Source: Streptomyces morookaense
GTDB taxonomy: Bacteria > Actinomycetota > Actinomycetes > Streptomycetales > Streptomycetaceae
DNA: 64,000 nt
Reading direction: 5' to 3'
Assembly: GCF_013030945.1 (NCBI RefSeq)
Contig: NZ_JABBXF010000006.1
Location: forward strand, 225,261 to 289,260
The notes below the pieces were generated by a model. It saw only the letters and a program-made list of their open reading frames with translations. It ran no database searches and was not told the origin of the DNA. This document shows, piece after piece, positions 8,031-14,959 of this stretch. Both the position numbers and the translations under genes were made by a program. Position 1 is the stretch's first letter, and each line of letters starts with the position of its first letter.

Positions 8031-8417
8031 CTATTCGTCCTTGGGCTCGCGTTCGAGGAGGGATTCGACGAGCGCGGTCACATGCCGGCGGTCGTCGGCG
8101 GAGAGCCGCTGGACACTGGCGATCAGCAGGTCCACCTCGGGGTCGGGCCGGGACGCGGGGGCCTGCTCCTCCTCGGAGGTGTACAGGTGGATGCCGCAGG
8201 CCTCGGCGGCCGCACGGCGCAGCGTCTCCAGGGGGAGTTCGAGTCCGCGGGCGAGGCCTTCGAGGGTGGCCGGCTGCGGCATGCGCGCCAGGCGCTCGGC
8301 CGTGGCCAGATGGTGCACCGTCGAGCGGGGGATCCCGCCCCGCCGTGCGACCTCCCCGTAGGACCAGCTCTGCCGGTCGAGTCGCTGTCGGATCATCTGC
8401 TGCAGTGCGTTGGCCAC
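8031..8417 (-). CDS. XRE-type helix-turn-helix regulator
   Basis: A 128-residue protein with an N-terminal XRE/Cro-like helix-turn-helix (residues about 5-60: SYGEVARRGGIPRSTVHHLAT is the recognition part) and a helical acidic C-terminal region. The start is a GTG with GGAAG upstream. It is divergent from the two small peptide genes, with 237 bases between the starts. That gap holds two 17-bp palindromes, the expected arrangement for a regulator controlling its neighbour and itself. What it senses is unknown. Confidence 0.88.
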   Translation of the reverse strand: MANALQQMIRQRLDRQSWSYGEVARRGGIPRSTVHHLATAERLARMPQPATLEGLARGLELPLETLRRAAAEACGIHLYTSEEEQAPASRPDPEVDLLIASVQRLSADDRRHVTALVESLLEREPKDE

Positions 8418-8546
8418 TGACGGTCGCTTCCTGCTCTCGGCTGGCTCTGGCCCGCTCGGGTGGAACCGATTCTACGGGCGGGGGCCGGCCGCGCCATGGG
8501 GGAGGTCTGCCGAACCGCTTGCGCGGAGCCGTGCCGCGCCACTAGT

Positions 8547-8585
8547 GTCCAATCTCGTTGGACAGCTCGTCCGATCACATCGGAC
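8547..8585. promoter_or_regulatory. Twin 17-bp palindromic operators in the divergent promoter
   Basis: GTCCAATCTCGTTGGAC (8547-8563) and GTCCGATCACATCGGAC (8569-8585) are two inverted repeats fitting GTCCRATCNCRTYGGAC. Their centres are 22 bases apart, about two helical turns, so two dimers could bind the same face. Position between the XRE gene and the peptide genes makes the XRE protein the likely binder. Confidence 0.7.
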
Positions 8586-8610
8586 GCAGGCTGGGGGGTC
8601 CTGCCTGCGT
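8584..8610 (+). repeat. Inverted repeat in the peptide-operon leader
   Basis: ACGCAGGC and GCCTGCGT, 8 bp each, are separated by 11 bases directly after the second operator palindrome and 45 bases before the first peptide gene. It may be a leader hairpin or a third binding site. Confidence 0.4.
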
Positions 8611-8654
8611 CCCGGTCGTAACGCCGTGCACCACCATCCCGGAGGGGGACAACC

Positions 8655-8870
8655 ATGCTGGATGTCAACGAGCTCGAGGCCGAGTCCGCCGAACTGCTTC
8701 CCGGCCGCGAGGCCCTGGGCAAGCTGAAGTTCGACTTTTTCCGCCAGGACAACTTCACCACGCACATGGCCAACGTCGACGCGCACAACCAGTCGGACGC
8801 GGTCAACATCTGCTCGCCGGACGCGATCGCCCAGTCCGAGGCGATGCAGGGCATCTCCATCTCGCAGTAG
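8655..8870 (+). CDS. Small precursor-like peptide 1 (identical leader, diversified tail)
   Basis: A 71-residue peptide preceded by GGAGGGGG. Residues 6-26 (ELEAESAELLPGREALG onward to KLKF) are identical to residues 7-27 of the next peptide, down to the third codon positions over 63 bases. The following tail differs. Within residues 39-71 (beginning ANVDAHNQSDAVN) every second residue (A39, V41, A43, N45, S47, A49, N51, P55, A57, A59, S61, A63, Q65, I67, I69, Q71) is kept in peptide 2, while the residues between them vary. This looks like a leader plus core, with the core forming an extended strand or beta-solenoid coil. It has one cysteine (C53) and no classical signal peptide or GG cleavage site. 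It matches no family I can name. Confidence 0.8.
   Translation: MLDVNELEAESAELLPGREALGKLKFDFFRQDNFTTHMANVDAHNQSDAVNICSPDAIAQSEAMQGISISQ
8670..8732 (+). repeat. Perfect 63-bp direct repeat, copy 1 (leader coding)
   Basis: All 63 bases are identical to 8967-9029, including synonymous positions, and both ends of identity coincide with the leader of the two peptide genes. Copies are 297 bases apart. This suggests recent duplication or gene conversion limited to the leader. Confidence 0.9.
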
Positions 8871-8948
8871 CAACACCCCCAGCCGCACCGGCAGTTCGTT
8901 CCGCCACACCAGTTGTAGCACTTCGCACCGACAGAGAGAGGCAAGACC

Positions 8949-9167
8949 ATGAGCATGAACCCGCAGGAGCTCGAGGCCGAGTCCGCCGAACTGCTTCCCG
9001 GCCGCGAGGCCCTGGGCAAGCTGAAGTTCAGCTTCCACCGCACCACGCACGTCACCAAGCACATCGCGAACGTCCACGCGCACAACGAGTCGCTCGCGCT
9101 CAACAACGACTCCCCGTTCGCCACGGCCCAGTCCGAGGCGGCGCAGTCGATCAACATCCACCAGTAG
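8949..9167 (+). CDS. Small precursor-like peptide 2 (identical leader, diversified tail)
   Basis: A 72-residue peptide with AGAGAGGCAAG upstream of its ATG. Residues 7-27 repeat the leader of peptide 1 exactly. The tail begins SFHRTTHVTKHIANV and continues with the same alternate-residue skeleton (A40, V42, A44, N46, S48, A50, N52, P56, A58, A60, S62, A64, Q66, I68, I70, Q72). D54 replaces the single cysteine of peptide 1, so this copy has no cysteine. It is richer in His and Thr. Paired with peptide 1 and the protease downstream, it appears to be a second substrate or a partner subunit. Confidence 0.8.
   Translation: MSMNPQELEAESAELLPGREALGKLKFSFHRTTHVTKHIANVHAHNESLALNNDSPFATAQSEAAQSINIHQ
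8967..9029 (+). repeat. Perfect 63-bp direct repeat, copy 2 (leader coding)
   Basis: Identical to 8670-8732; see that entry. Identity stops abruptly where the variable tail begins. Confidence 0.9.
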
Positions 9168-9192
9168 TTCCACCCGCAGCACACCCACGCAG

Positions 9193-9224
9193 GCGGACCG
9201 CGTCCGGGGGAGGGCGCGGTCCGC
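9193..9224 (+). terminator. Intra-operon hairpin between the peptide genes and the protease
   Basis: GCGGACCGCG and CGCGGTCCGC form a perfect 10-bp stem with a 12-base loop, 25 bases after the second peptide gene. No T-run follows, so it is better read as a partial terminator or mRNA-stabilising hairpin that would keep peptide expression above that of the membrane protein, as is common in bacteriocin and RiPP operons. Confidence 0.6.
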
Positions 9225-9263
9225 GAGGGGGGAACAGCGGTTTCGCCGAGGGGGAGAACACAG

Positions 9264-11333
9264 ATGACGGTGGTCGGAGACCACGACGCCGGCCGCAGCC
9301 GCCATCGCACGGGCGACACCGCGACCTTGGGGTTCGGCACCAGATGGCCGGACGTCCTGACAGGGGACGAATCCGGGGCCCCGGTGCCGGGGCCCGGCGG
9401 CTTTCCGTACTCCCGGTTGTGGGAGGACGGGGCGGGGGAGACCGCCACCGCGCCGCTGCCCGTACCGCAGCGGCCGCCGCAGACGCAGTCCGCCGGCCCG
9501 CCGCCCGGAACACGGGCCGTCGTCCCGCGGCTCAGCGCGGGGCTGCGTCTGCACGGTGAGTACCAGGGGTCGGGGTTCACCGAGCCCAAGTACATCGCCC
9601 GCCGCGGCGACGGCCAGGTCGTGCAGCTGACCAGGCTGCTGCACCTGACCGCGTCCGCCGTCGACGGCGAACGGGACGTCCACGCCATCGCCCGGCTGGT
9701 CAGCGCGGAGTTCGGGCGGGAGGTCAGCGCCGAGAACATCGCCTACCTGGTGGAGAACAAGCTCGACCCGATGGGCATCACCGTGCCCGAGGGACAGGAG
9801 GACGACCGGGCCGGCGGCCCGCGTTCGGACCTGCTGCTCAGTCTCAAGGGCCACACGGTCCTCTTCACCGAACGCCGGGTCGCCGCGATCTCCCGCGCCC
9901 TGGCCTGGCTGCACCGGCCGCCCGTGGTGGTGCTGGTGCTGCTGGCCGCCGTCGCCATGGACACCTGGCTGTTCGGCTTCTACGGCGCCATGACGCCCGT
10001 GCTGCACGTCCTGGACCAACCGCTGCTGCTGCTCGCCGTGTTCGGGCTGATCGTGGCGTCGCTCGTGTTCCACGAGTTCGGCCACGCGTCGGCGTGCAGA
10101 TACGGAGGCGCGGACCCCGGCTGCATCGGCTGCGGGCTCTTCCTGATCTGGCCGTCGATGTACACCGACGTCACCGACGTCTACCGGATCGGCCGAGCCG
10201 GGCGGATCCGCACCGACCTCGGCGGCGTCTACTTCAACGTCGTCTTCATGCTGGGCCTGACGGTCCTCTACTTCCTGACCGGACAGCCCTTCCTGCTGAG
10301 CGCCGTCTACCTCGGCCACTTCGAGGTGCTGGAGCAACTCATGCCCGCCGTCCGGCTGGACGGCTACTTCATCCTCGGCGACCTCGCCGGAGTGCCCGAC
10401 CTCTACGGCAAGATCAAGCCGATCCTGCTGAGCATGGTGCCGGGCCGTCCGGTCGAGCCGGCCGTGGCCGACCTCAAGCGCAGCACCCGCGTCATCGTGA
10501 CCGCATGGGTCGTCACGATGGTGCCGCTGCTGCTGGGCGACCTCTGCTACGCGCTGTGGAACCTGCCCCGCCTCATCGACACCGGAATCCGCTCGCTCAC
10601 ACAGCAACTCACCGGCACCTACGAAGCGTTCGCCGACGGGCAGGTGGCGAGCGGGCTGGCCGGTGTGCTCGGCAGCCTCATGCTGATCTGTCCGCTGGCC
10701 GGCATGACGTACCTGTCCGTCCGGCTCACCGGGCGGCTGGCACGCAACGCCCTGCGCGCCACCGCCGAGCGGCTGTGGCTGCGCTTCGTCCTCGCGGCGG
10801 CCGTCGCCGGGGTGGCCACGTCGCTGGGGTTCGCGTGGTTCAGCGGCGTCACGCCCAAGCCGCTGCCGCCCGCGCCGCCCATCGCCCCCATCCTCCAGCC
10901 CCATGTGCCCACCGCTCCGGCGGCCGTGGGGACCCTCCCGTCCGGCCACACCCCCGCCAAGGGGCACACCGGCCCCGGCGCGGCAGGCGGCCAGGGCGGT
11001 ACGGGACCGGCGGTCATGCCGCTGCCGTGGCGCACGCCGCAGCCGAGCAACCCGGCGGTCGTGCTGCCGCCCCCGAACCCGGGGACGACGCCCGCGCCCC
11101 CCGCCGCGAAGCCGGCCCCGACCGGCCCGGCACCGCGGCCGCCCGTTCCCTCGCCCGCCGCCCCGTCGAAGCCGGCCCCCGCGGTCGGACCGAGCGTTGC
11201 CCCGTCGCCCGTGCCGCACCCCGGCGCCTCCGCGTCCCCGTCGGCCGGCGCGACCCCGTCGCCCGTGGCCTCGAAGCCGCAGGCGAGCCCGCCGGCAGTG
11301 TCGCCGCCCGCGTCACCGAAGCCCGGCCACTGA
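9264..11333 (+). CDS. M50-type membrane zinc metalloprotease with RRE-like N-domain and Pro-rich tail
   Basis: A 689-residue polytopic protein of the 'putative peptide zinc metalloprotease' group. Residues about 88-175 resemble the PqqD-like/RRE winged helix used to bind peptide leaders (GFTEPKYIARRGDGQVVQLT, then LVENKLDPMG). The zinc site is HEFGH (H270, E271, H274) inside a membrane helix, with RLDGY (364-368) supplying the probable third ligand D366, as in site-2 proteases. About eight membrane helices lie between 215 and 525. Residues 530-689 are a 160-residue Pro/Ala/Ser/Gly tail after the last helix, probably outside the membrane. It is directly downstream of the two precursor-like peptides, so it probably cleaves or exports them. 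No ABC transporter or modifying enzyme accompanies it. Confidence 0.85.
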   Translation: MTVVGDHDAGRSRHRTGDTATLGFGTRWPDVLTGDESGAPVPGPGGFPYSRLWEDGAGETATAPLPVPQRPPQTQSAGPPPGTRAVVPRLSAGLRLHGEYQGSGFTEPKYIARRGDGQVVQLTRLLHLTASAVDGERDVHAIARLVSAEFGREVSAENIAYLVENKLDPMGITVPEGQEDDRAGGPRSDLLLSLKGHTVLFTERRVAAISRALAWLHRPPVVVLVLLAAVAMDTWLFGFYGAMTPVLHVLDQPLLLLAVFGLIVASLVFHEFGHASACRYGGADPGCIGCGLFLIWPSMYTDVTDVYRIGRAGRIRTDLGGVYFNVVFMLGLTVLYFLTGQPFLLSAVYLGHFEVLEQLMPAVRLDGYFILGDLAGVPDLYGKIKPILLSMVPGRPVEPAVADLKRSTRVIVTAWVVTMVPLLLGDLCYALWNLPRLIDTGIRSLTQQLTGTYEAFADGQVASGLAGVLGSLMLICPLAGMTYLSVRLTGRLARNALRATAERLWLRFVLAAAVAGVATSLGFAWFSGVTPKPLPPAPPIAPILQPHVPTAPAAVGTLPSGHTPAKGHTGPGAAGGQGGTGPAVMPLPWRTPQPSNPAVVLPPPNPGTTPAPPAAKPAPTGPAPRPPVPSPAAPSKPAPAVGPSVAPSPVPHPGASASPSAGATPSPVASKPQASPPAVSPPASPKPGH

Positions 11334-11408
11334 GCGCCCGTCACACGGGTCACCGAAACAGTTCACGAAACAGCTCACCCGGACAGCTTGCTGCAAAGGA
11401 ACACGCCC

Positions 11409-12041
11409 ATGTCCCAGTCCACACCCCTGTCCCGTTCCGTCCTCCGCCTCGGCCTGCTGGCGGCAGGCGTCGCGGCCGCCGCCACCGCCGTGCCCGCCCA
11501 GGCGGCCGAGATCACCCTGGACAACGTCCGCACCACGGCGAACCACCACCACCATGTGCAGTTCCGCGACAGCTTCGCGGTCCACCAGCTCGGCCGGGTG
11601 GACACCGCGGCCGTCCGCAACCAGGCCACCGCCACCGGCGCCGGCTGCACCGCCGACGACGCCTGCCGCTCGGTGGCGCTGTCCTTCCAGATCGTCACCC
11701 TCGCAGGGCAGCACGTCCACCTCAACGCCGTGAACGACGGCACGGCGGTCAACGACCACTGCACCGGCTGCCAGACCTTGGCGGGCGCCTACCAGTTCGT
11801 CGTCTCCACGCCCTCGCCGCTCCGCCTGAGCACCGCCACCCGCGCCCGCCTGGCCGACGTCCACCGCAGGCTCGACGCCCTCGGCCGCTCCCGGCTGCCG
11901 GCCACCGAGCTGAAGCAGCAGACCGACGCCCTGGCCGCCGAGGTCACCGGGATCCTCAAGGACGCCGTCGCCGCGGCGGACCACCCGGCCGAGCGGGCCG
12001 TCACCGTGCACCGCCACCTGGAGGGCTGGCCCGGCCACTGA
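11409..12041 (+). CDS. Small secreted His/Cys protein of the peptide cassette
   Basis: A 210-residue protein with a clear signal peptide (residues 1-33, AQA|AE). The mature part begins EITLDNVRTTANHHHHVQF with four consecutive histidines (46-49). It then has four cysteines, C80, C86, C118 and C121, the last two as CTGC, suggesting two disulfides or a metal site, with beta-rich sequence between them (VALSFQIVTLAGQHVHLNAVN). The C-terminal third is helical. The start is the ATG at 11409 with AAAGGA eight bases upstream. It follows the M50 gene by 75 bases with no terminator, so it is probably the last gene of the operon. I do not recognise a family; its alternating hydrophobic/polar stretch and Asn/His content resemble the peptide cores. 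Confidence 0.8.
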   Translation: MSQSTPLSRSVLRLGLLAAGVAAAATAVPAQAAEITLDNVRTTANHHHHVQFRDSFAVHQLGRVDTAAVRNQATATGAGCTADDACRSVALSFQIVTLAGQHVHLNAVNDGTAVNDHCTGCQTLAGAYQFVVSTPSPLRLSTATRARLADVHRRLDALGRSRLPATELKQQTDALAAEVTGILKDAVAAADHPAERAVTVHRHLEGWPGH

Positions 12042-12085
12042 GCGGTTGCGGGCCCGGCCGGGGACCGTGCGCCATAATCCCGGCC

Positions 12086-12784
12086 ATGGAAGCGGACCGC
12101 CGAGTGCAGCTCCCTCCCGAGCTGCACCGGCGGTTGCTCGCCGATGCGGTCGCCGTGGGGGCGTCCTTCCCGCTGGTGCTCACCGGCGGCTACGCGCTGC
12201 GCGCCCACGGCCTGGTGGAACGGCCGGTCCACGGCCCGGCCCTGGCCACGGGGTCCCCGGAGCCGATGCAGCAGATCGCCGCCGTGCTGCGCGGCGGGCT
12301 GCTGGAACGCGGCTGGCGGGTGCGGGACGTGGAGTCCGACCCGCTCTCGGCACGCTTCACCGCGGGGGACCCGGTGACGGGCGCGGAGTGCCAGGTGCAC
12401 GTCCTCAAGGAGACGATGTGGCGCCCGCCGGTCCCCACCGGCCTGGGCCTGGCCCTCGCCGTCGAGGACGCCGTCGGCACCAAGGTGCGCGCCCTCGCCG
12501 ACCGGGGCTTCGCGCGGGACCTCGTCGACGTGCACGCCGCCGCGGCCCGCTGGTCCCGGACCGAGCTGGAGGAGTTCGGCCGGCGGCACGCGCGGGACGC
12601 CTTCGACCTCGCCGATCTGCGGGACCGGCTCGACCGGGCCGACTGGTACGGGGATGCCGAGTTCGCCGCGTACGGACTGGACGGCGAGGAGAGCGCGGCG
12701 CTGCGGCGCTGGGCGCAGGAGTGGTCCGACGACATCGGCGAACGCCTCGTCGAGGAGGCCCCCTTCGAGGACCCGGAAGGGTGA
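12086..12784 (+). CDS. AbiEii/AbiGii-like nucleotidyltransferase, apparently catalytically dead
   Basis: A 232-residue protein with the fold signature of the AbiEii toxin family: LTGGYALRAHGLVERP (residues about 31-46), the helix VEDAVGTKVRALADRGFARDLVDVH, and a C-terminal helical region. Active members carry an Asp-x-Asp pair after the GG motif (typically RxSQDLDLAT) and a third acidic residue further on (CEVDILKE). Here the matching stretches read RPVHGPALAT and CQVHVLKE, so all three metal-binding acids are replaced (G, A, H). The lysine-containing support motifs are intact. It may be a pseudoenzyme that binds RNA or a partner. No AbiEi antitoxin gene is adjacent. Confidence 0.85.
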   Translation: MEADRRVQLPPELHRRLLADAVAVGASFPLVLTGGYALRAHGLVERPVHGPALATGSPEPMQQIAAVLRGGLLERGWRVRDVESDPLSARFTAGDPVTGAECQVHVLKETMWRPPVPTGLGLALAVEDAVGTKVRALADRGFARDLVDVHAAAARWSRTELEEFGRRHARDAFDLADLRDRLDRADWYGDAEFAAYGLDGEESAALRRWAQEWSDDIGERLVEEAPFEDPEG

Positions 12785-12932
12785 CATCAGGCCGCCGACC
12801 TGGGGGTTCGGCAGGTCCGCCCGACACTCCAGGGCAAATCCCGTCTTCCTCGGCAAATGCATGGAAGATGGACGGAACTGTGGTCACAGGTGTGGCGAAG
12901 ACGACCACCACCAGGTTCCGGGAGCGCGGCGC

Positions 12933-14591
12933 ATGGCCAATACGCAACAGACCCCTGCCCAGGCATCGAAGGGGGAGCGGTTCGCGGACTGGTTCGACGG
13001 CCGCGTCGGGCTGTATTCCCTCGCCAAGGCCAATCTGCGGAAGATCTTCCCGGACCACTGGTCGTTCATGCTGGGCGAGGTCGCGCTCTACTCGTTCGTC
13101 ATCATCATCGTCACCGGCGTCTACCTGACGATGTTCTTCAAACCCAGCATGACCGAGGTCGTCTACCACGGCCGGTACGCGCCGCTGAACGGCATTCTGA
13201 TGTCGGACGCGTACAAGTCGACGCTCGACATCAGCTTCGACGTCCGCGGCGGACTGCTGCTCCGTCAGCTGCACCACTGGGCCGCGCTGGTGTTCATCAT
13301 GGCGATGCTCGTCCACATGATGCGCGTCTTCTTCACCGGCGCGTTCCGCAAGCCCCGCGAGCTCAACTGGCTTTTCGGGGCGAGCCTGTTGATCCTCGGC
13401 ATGTTCGACGGCTTCATGGGCTATTCGCTGCCGGACGACCTGCTCTCCGGCACGGGTGTCCGGTTCATGGAGGGCGCGATTCTCTCCCTGCCGATCGTCG
13501 GCACCTATCTGGTGTTCTTCATCTTCGGCGGGCAGTACCCGGGCCACATCTGGGTGCCGCGGATGTACACCGTCCACGTGCTGCTGATCCCCGGCATCAT
13601 GGCGGCCGCCCTGGCGGCCCACCTGATCCTGGTCTTCTACCACAAGCACACGCAGGGAATTCATGCCGGACGGAAGAACGACAACGTCGTGGGCATGCCG
13701 CTGATGCCGGTCTACATGGCCAAGGCGGGCGGCTTCTTCTTCCTGGTCAGCGGCATCATCTCGGTCTTCGCGGGCTTCGCGCAGATCAACCCGATCTGGG
13801 CGTACGGGCCGTACCGGCCGGACATGGTGACCACCGACGCCCAGCCCGACTGGTACATGGGCTTCTCCGAGGGCCTGATCCGCGTCATGCCCGGCTGGGA
13901 AATCAATTTCCTGGGCCACACGCTCGTCCTCGGCGTCTTCATCCCGCTGGTCGTCTTCCCGCTGGTCTTCCTCGCGATCTGGTGCTACCCCTTCTTCGAG
14001 GCCTGGGTCACCGGGGACCGGCGCGAGCACCACATCGCCGAACGGCCCCGCAACAACCCGGTGCGCACCGCATTCGGCGCGGCCTGGATCGCCGAATACG
14101 TCATCCTGCTGGTGGGCGGCGGCAACGACATCATCGCGGTGCATTTCCACCTGTCGATCAACGCCATCACCTGGCTCGTCCGCGTCGGTTTCTTCGTGAT
14201 TCCGGCCCTGGTCTTCGTCGTCACCCACCGGTGGTGCCTCGGCCTGCAGCGCCGCGACCGCGAAAAGGTGCTGCACGGAAGGGAGTCGGGCGTCATCGCG
14301 CGCTACCCGCACGGTGAATACGTCGAGATCCACGAGCCGTTGTCGCAGGAAGCGCTCTACACGCTCACCGCCCACGAGCAGTACACGCCCTGGCAACTGC
14401 CGCCGGCGGTCGACGAGAACGGCAACCCGCGCAAGATCTCCTGGCTCCAGCGCGTGCGAGCCCGGCTGTCCGAGGCCTACTTCGGCGAGGGGGCCCAGAT
14501 CCCCAAGGCGACGGTGGAGGAGTTCCGGGAGATCCAGGCGGCCCACCACGAGCACCACGAGGTCGCCAGGGTCGGCGAGGGCAGTCACTGA
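12933..14591 (+). CDS. Orphan cytochrome b subunit (QcrB-like)
   Basis: A 552-residue membrane protein of the actinobacterial bc1 complex cytochrome b family. Haem ligand pairs are H114/H128 in helix B (QLHHWAALVFIMAMLVHMM) and H215/H230 in helix D. The quinol-site motif is PDWY (305-308), the usual actinobacterial form. Length is normal and the C-terminal hydrophilic extension typical of the phylum is present. The usual partners qcrA (Rieske) and qcrC (cytochrome c), and cox genes, are absent here, so this is a second, stand-alone copy that may swap into the main complex or work under special conditions. The start MANTQQ at 12933 aligns with family N-termini. Confidence 0.88.
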   Translation: MANTQQTPAQASKGERFADWFDGRVGLYSLAKANLRKIFPDHWSFMLGEVALYSFVIIIVTGVYLTMFFKPSMTEVVYHGRYAPLNGILMSDAYKSTLDISFDVRGGLLLRQLHHWAALVFIMAMLVHMMRVFFTGAFRKPRELNWLFGASLLILGMFDGFMGYSLPDDLLSGTGVRFMEGAILSLPIVGTYLVFFIFGGQYPGHIWVPRMYTVHVLLIPGIMAAALAAHLILVFYHKHTQGIHAGRKNDNVVGMPLMPVYMAKAGGFFFLVSGIISVFAGFAQINPIWAYGPYRPDMVTTDAQPDWYMGFSEGLIRVMPGWEINFLGHTLVLGVFIPLVVFPLVFLAIWCYPFFEAWVTGDRREHHIAERPRNNPVRTAFGAAWIAEYVILLVGGGNDIIAVHFHLSINAITWLVRVGFFVIPALVFVVTHRWCLGLQRRDREKVLHGRESGVIARYPHGEYVEIHEPLSQEALYTLTAHEQYTPWQLPPAVDENGNPRKISWLQRVRARLSEAYFGEGAQIPKATVEEFREIQAAHHEHHEVARVGEGSH

Positions 14592-14612
14592 CCCGGCGCC
14601 CGCGACCCTCCC

Positions 14613-14861
14613 GTGAGACGCCCGGTCCGCCGCGGCTCCTACCCCTACGGCCTGTTGGTCCCCGTGGCGCGCGTCGCCACGGGGACGGCGGCCGAGGAGG
14701 TCCGCTCCTTCCTCGACCTGTGCGGGATCCGCTCCACCACGGCCCCCTGCCCCCGCCGCCGGCGCTCCCCCTGGCGGCTGCAGGTGCTGGTCTTCGCCAA
14801 GGACGCGGGCCGGGCCCGTCGGCTCGTCAACGAGTGGACGCTGCCGGCCGGGCCGGGGTGA
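14613..14861 (+). CDS. Small DUF2007-like protein
   Basis: An 82-residue basic protein starting at a GTG 21 bases after the cytochrome b stop. The pattern (VARVATGTAAEEVRSFLDLCGIRST, then LQVLVFAKDAGRARRLV) follows the short alpha/beta fold of DUF2007, a putative signal-transducing domain. There is no clear ribosome-binding site, so translation may be coupled to the cytochrome b gene. Function unknown. Confidence 0.6.
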   Translation: MRRPVRRGSYPYGLLVPVARVATGTAAEEVRSFLDLCGIRSTTAPCPRRRRSPWRLQVLVFAKDAGRARRLVNEWTLPAGPG

Positions 14862-14959
14862 CGGGGCGCGGCGAAAACCGGTGTCTTCGGATGCCCGGCG
14901 CAGCGATCATGGACTGACCCATGGACTGACCGCGGAGCCGCCACCGAGGAGGAACCCCC

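Noticed and set aside
8655..9167. Class II bacteriocins with double-glycine leaders
   Set aside because: There is no GG or GA processing site before the tail and no peptidase-containing ABC transporter; the tail is hydrophilic with period-two conservation, unlike pore-forming bacteriocins.
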